A program made the translations under genes and the position numbers. Below are positions 61,916-64,000 of a DNA stretch of 64,000 bases, piece by piece. The DNA is from JBBAEV01 sp041655735. GTDB taxonomy: Bacteria; Bacillota_I; Bacilli_A; RF39; UBA660. The stretch covers positions 6,204-70,203 of the forward strand of contig JBBAEV010000001.1 of the NCBI GenBank assembly GCA_041655735.1, in the 5' to 3' direction. Position 1 is the stretch's first letter. Each line of letters begins with the position of its first letter. The notes below the pieces were generated by a model. The model made no database searches. It was not told the DNA's origin and worked only from the letters and a program-made list of their open reading frames with translations.

Positions 61916-63496
61916 TTAGGGTTTTAAATAATTGAAATCCTTTATATTATAGTGAATTTCAATCTTTTCTTCTTTTGTTATATTTATTTTTTTAATTATT
62001 TTATTCATCATTTCCTGTGTTGGATTTTCTATATTCAGAAAAGCAGTTACAATTTCTTTATAATCTATTGCTTCATCATTTGATTTTAATAAGTCTGCTT
62101 TTTCTTTTTCGTAATTCGTTATTTTCTTTTTTAACGATTCTATTTCATCATTAGAAGTTTTACATACTCTTACAAACATTTCATTATTTATTATTCCATT
62201 ACATTTATCTTCATACAAACTATCTAATTTAGTTTCTAATTTTTTTATTTTTAGTTTGGCATCAGATATCCTATTGATAATCTCTTTTGTAGGATCAATG
62301 TAATTATCTCTTAGCATTTTTTCAAATGCCTCACTATCCAAATACAATAAACTTATTTCTTTTATTTTAGAAAATATAGTTTTTTCTAACTTAGTATAGG
62401 AAATATAATGAGAAAAACAAAAGCCATGTTTACTAAATTTTCTATATGTAGTACAGTTCATTGTAATACGATCTCTTTTTCTGTCATAGCTTATATACAT
62501 TCTTGCTCCACAATCCTTACAATATACTAAATTAGCAAGTGCGTACTCCACATTTCTTCTATCAGGAGAATATGTGTTATATCTTTTCTTAATTTCTTGA
62601 GCCAGTTCAAATGTCCGAATATCAATTATTGGTTCATGAGAATTTTCTTTAATAATCCACTCAGATTCTGGTGTCACTCTTCTCTTTTTAGTTTTATAAC
62701 TAATATTTTGACTTGTATGTTGAATTAAGCAACCTGTATAAGTTTTATTCTTTATTATATTTGATATAGATGTATGTTTCCATATATGAGGTCTATCAGC
62801 TTTTTCTAATCTACCAGCCATACATTTAGCCATTACTGGAGTAGGAACTTCATCACGAGTTAGCATTTCAGCAATCTCGCTACTACTATACCCACTTATA
62901 TATAAATCAAATATCTTTTTTACTACTGGTGCTGTTTCTGGATTAGGAATTAATATATGTTTATTTTGTGGACTTTTCATATACCCATAACAGGATGTAC
63001 TACCAAGAAATAAGCCTTCTTTCTTTTTTGCAATTAATGAGCTTCTTACTTTTTTTGAAATGTCTTTAGCATACATATCGTTCATACTTAACTTAAACGG
63101 CATCATATCACTACCAGAAGTTTCTTTAAAGGTATCGACATCATCATTTATTGCTATATACCTAATATTATGTTCTGGAAAATATCTCTCGACATACATT
63201 CCTGTATCAATGTAATCACGACCAAGTCTTGATAAGTCTTTAGTAATTACACAATTTATTATTCCTTTTTCAATATCAGCTATAAGTCTTTTAAATGATG
63301 GTCTATTAAAGTTTCCACCAGAATATCCATCATCAACATATTCATTAACTGCCTCTATTCCATTTGCTAATAAATAACCTTTAATAAGACTTCTTTGATT
63401 AGAAATACTTTCACTTTCCAAATCATCGCCATCTTCTCTAGATAAACGAATATACAATCCAACTTTGTAATTTTTTGTATCAATTGTAAATACCAT
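61916..63496 (-). CDS. Large serine recombinase (SpoIVCA-like)
   Basis: 526 residues. Resolvase domain (about 8-150) with VGLYIRLSREDGDD (nucleophile Ser19), SESISNQRSLIKGYL, YVDDGYSGGNFNRPSF and VITKDLSRLGRDY (catalytic Arg region). Recombinase domain about 165-300 (GYSSSEIAEMLTRDEVPTP, then HTSISNIIKNKTYTG). A zinc ribbon follows (CKDCGARMYIS, then the C and H residues of MNCTTYRKFSKHGFCFSHYI), then a coiled coil (about 385-475). All parts are intact, so it should be active. The frame opens at 63520, but AAAGGAGTATA marks ATG 63496. It lies at the break in spoIVA and shares the architecture of the recombinase that excises skin from sigK. Confidence 0.95.
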   Translation of the reverse strand: MVFTIDTKNYKVGLYIRLSREDGDDLESESISNQRSLIKGYLLANGIEAVNEYVDDGYSGGNFNRPSFKRLIADIEKGIINCVITKDLSRLGRDYIDTGMYVERYFPEHNIRYIAINDDVDTFKETSGSDMMPFKLSMNDMYAKDISKKVRSSLIAKKKEGLFLGSTSCYGYMKSPQNKHILIPNPETAPVVKKIFDLYISGYSSSEIAEMLTRDEVPTPVMAKCMAGRLEKADRPHIWKHTSISNIIKNKTYTGCLIQHTSQNISYKTKKRRVTPESEWIIKENSHEPIIDIRTFELAQEIKKRYNTYSPDRRNVEYALANLVYCKDCGARMYISYDRKRDRITMNCTTYRKFSKHGFCFSHYISYTKLEKTIFSKIKEISLLYLDSEAFEKMLRDNYIDPTKEIINRISDAKLKIKKLETKLDSLYEDKCNGIINNEMFVRVCKTSNDEIESLKKKITNYEKEKADLLKSNDEAIDYKEIVTAFLNIENPTQEMMNKIIKKINITKEEKIEIHYNIKDFNYLKP

Positions 63497-63543
63497 TATA
63501 CTCCTTTCCCAATGATACATTTCTTACAAAACTTTGCAAGTAA

Positions 63544-63578
63544 ATTATATCATTGTATTTAATATTTCGCAAATATTC
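63544..63578 (-). promoter_or_regulatory. Promoter region of the recombinase gene
   Basis: On the minus strand TTGCGA (63572-63567) and TATAAT (63549-63544) are 17 bases apart, a good sigma-A-type promoter. Overlapping it, GAATATT (63578-63572) and AATACAAT (63559-63552) resemble the -35 and -10 of mother-cell sigma-E promoters (consensus kmATATT and CATACAnT), but are spaced 12 rather than about 14 bases. An imperfect palindrome CTTGCAAAGTTTTGTAAG follows and could be an operator. Confidence 0.5.
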
Positions 63579-63585
63579 TTAATAT

Positions 63586-63690
63586 TTATCTGAATAAAAA
63601 TCTCTTTTCATAATAAGAAAACAAACAAGATAATAAAACTTCTCTTAAAGTTAAACCATCTTCATCGAATATTTCGATTGTTTCATACAT
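63586..63690 (-). CDS. Possible 34-residue small protein in the element
   Basis: ATG at 63690 opens MYETIEIFDEDGLTLREVLL, followed by SCLFSYYEKRFLFR and TAA. AAAGGTAGATGAGATGAG lies upstream, with AAAGG slightly far. The composition (acidic start, hydrophobic core, basic end) is protein-like. It is just upstream of the recombinase promoter. No homolog is known to me. Confidence 0.4.
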   Translation of the reverse strand: MYETIEIFDEDGLTLREVLLSCLFSYYEKRFLFR

Positions 63691-63746
63691 CTCATCTCAT
63701 CTACCTTTCGTTTAATTGTATTTATCTAATTTAATAATATGTAAAA

Positions 63747-63779
63747 AAAGAATGACAAAATTTTTATCATTCTTTTTTC
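63747..63779 (-). terminator. Terminator after the partial gene at the right edge
   Basis: AAAAAAGAATGATAAAA pairs with TTTTGTCATTCTTTTTT (one G-T pair), followed by TACAT; a clear intrinsic terminator on the minus strand and nearly symmetric. Confidence 0.75.
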
Positions 63780-63784
63780 ATATA

Positions 63785-64000
63785 TTAAAAAACTGAATTT
63801 TTATGTATATTAATATTTGTTTTTTCTTCTTGACAAATAAGTTCTATATAAAATTTATCAGAACTTAAATTATTAATTCTGTCAGTATCATCACCACTAA
63901 GAATATTTTCGACTATAATCTTACAATACATTATTGAATTTTCTAATGGATATGATATTTCATATTTTTGTTCATTTAATATATAAGTAATTTCTTTCTC
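63785..64000 (-). CDS. Unknown protein, C-terminal 71 residues only
   Basis: The frame is open from the window edge to TAA at 63785 (EKEITYILNEQKYEISYPLE at the visible start, NINIHKNSVF at the end). It is soluble and acidic with several Ile/Asn-rich strands. No family is recognised. It lies inside the element that splits spoIVA, upstream of the recombinase, and has its own terminator. It may be cargo of the element. Confidence 0.6.
   Translation of the reverse strand, partial: EKEITYILNEQKYEISYPLENSIMYCKIIVENILSGDDTDRINNLSSDKFYIELICQEEKTNINIHKNSVF

Larger units (their letters stand above)
61805..64000. mobile_element. Intervening element inserted in spoIVA (one end only)
   Basis: The element starts at the broken spoIVA codon and contains the large serine recombinase, a possible 34-codon gene and a truncated gene at the window edge. 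No phage structural genes, transposase or IS ends are visible in the 2.2 kb present. The orientation (recombinase at the end of the element, transcribed towards the 3' part of the host gene) fits a skin-like intervening element or a serine-integrase mobile element. The right end and the 5' part of spoIVA are outside the window. Confidence 0.7.

Noticed and set aside
1..64000. Mycoplasma-type code (TGA = Trp), suggested by extreme AT content
   Set aside because: rsgA and the gene before thrS end at TGA, and conserved tryptophans are coded by TGG. The standard bacterial code fits.
1..64000. CRISPR arrays, tRNA or rRNA genes, IS elements with terminal inverted repeats
   Set aside because: I looked through the intergenic regions and saw no repeat-spacer pattern, cloverleaf-like segment, rRNA core sequence or transposase.

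Overview
The window is a very AT-rich bacterial chromosome segment that uses the standard bacterial code: TGA serves as a stop (for example in rsgA) and TGG encodes Trp. Gene content and gene order point to a low-GC Bacilli-type Firmicute that makes endospores and has a cell wall. It carries both polC and dnaE, DnaB/DnaI primosome proteins, RNase Y, a type B RNase P RNA, RecU-PBP1, GpsB, a T-box and an L20 leader. It also carries sporulation genes sspI, spoVM, cotE, spoVS and part of spoIVA. Many blocks keep Bacillus subtilis order: dnaB-dnaI..thrS-infC-rpmI-rplT; fmt..rlmN-prpC-prkC-rsgA-rpe-spoVM/rpmB; rny..spoVS; gpsB-rnpB; recU-ponA/nth-dnaD..ypmB; spoIVA-hup. A gut-associated uncultured Bacilli lineage is my inference; no rRNA or other marker here settles it.

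Layout. Positions 1-2.8 kb: a truncated YgjP-type metallopeptidase, a DUF2207 membrane protein with a poly-Gly tail, and LemA. 2.9-12 kb: sspI, the infC-rpmI-rplT operon with its L20 leader, a T-box-controlled operon of an unknown protein plus thrS, an RNB-like/ankyrin-like protein, dnaI, dnaB, mutM. 12-27 kb: a CDF transporter, polA, dinB, polC, pyk, dnaE, rpmB facing a 26-codon spoVM. 27-38.6 kb: rpe, rsgA, prkC, prpC, rlmN, fmt, priA, an HD protein, rseP, cdsA. 38.6-51 kb: two pilin-like proteins, rpsP-khpA, cotE, miaB, serS, spoVS, rny, recA, pgsA, rodZ-like, with several gene relics between them. 51-60.6 kb: orphan genes, rnpB-gpsB, a holin-like protein, recU-ponA, nth-dnaD, ypmB-like, cca, hup.

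The most unusual region is the right end. spoIVA is broken: only its last ~373 codons are present, starting abruptly at the TPWYDE segment, so the N-terminal ~119 residues with the ATPase P-loop are missing. Directly at the break, in the same orientation, lies an intact large serine recombinase gene (61916-63496), followed by more DNA that runs off the window. This is the architecture of a sporulation-gene intervening element (compare skin in sigK, SP-beta in spsM), here in the gene for the ATPase that polymerises to form the spore-coat basement layer. Whether the element is excised in the mother cell, or is simply a disruptive insertion, cannot be decided from this window because the other junction lies beyond base 64000. 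SpoVM (the membrane anchor of SpoIVA) and CotE (a coat protein that needs SpoIVA) are both encoded intact here, which argues that sporulation is under selection.

Nearly all genes lie on the minus strand. Exceptions are sspI, rpmB, an orphan at 51989, and recU-ponA. Most operons end in clear intrinsic terminators, and several of these serve convergent genes from both sides.
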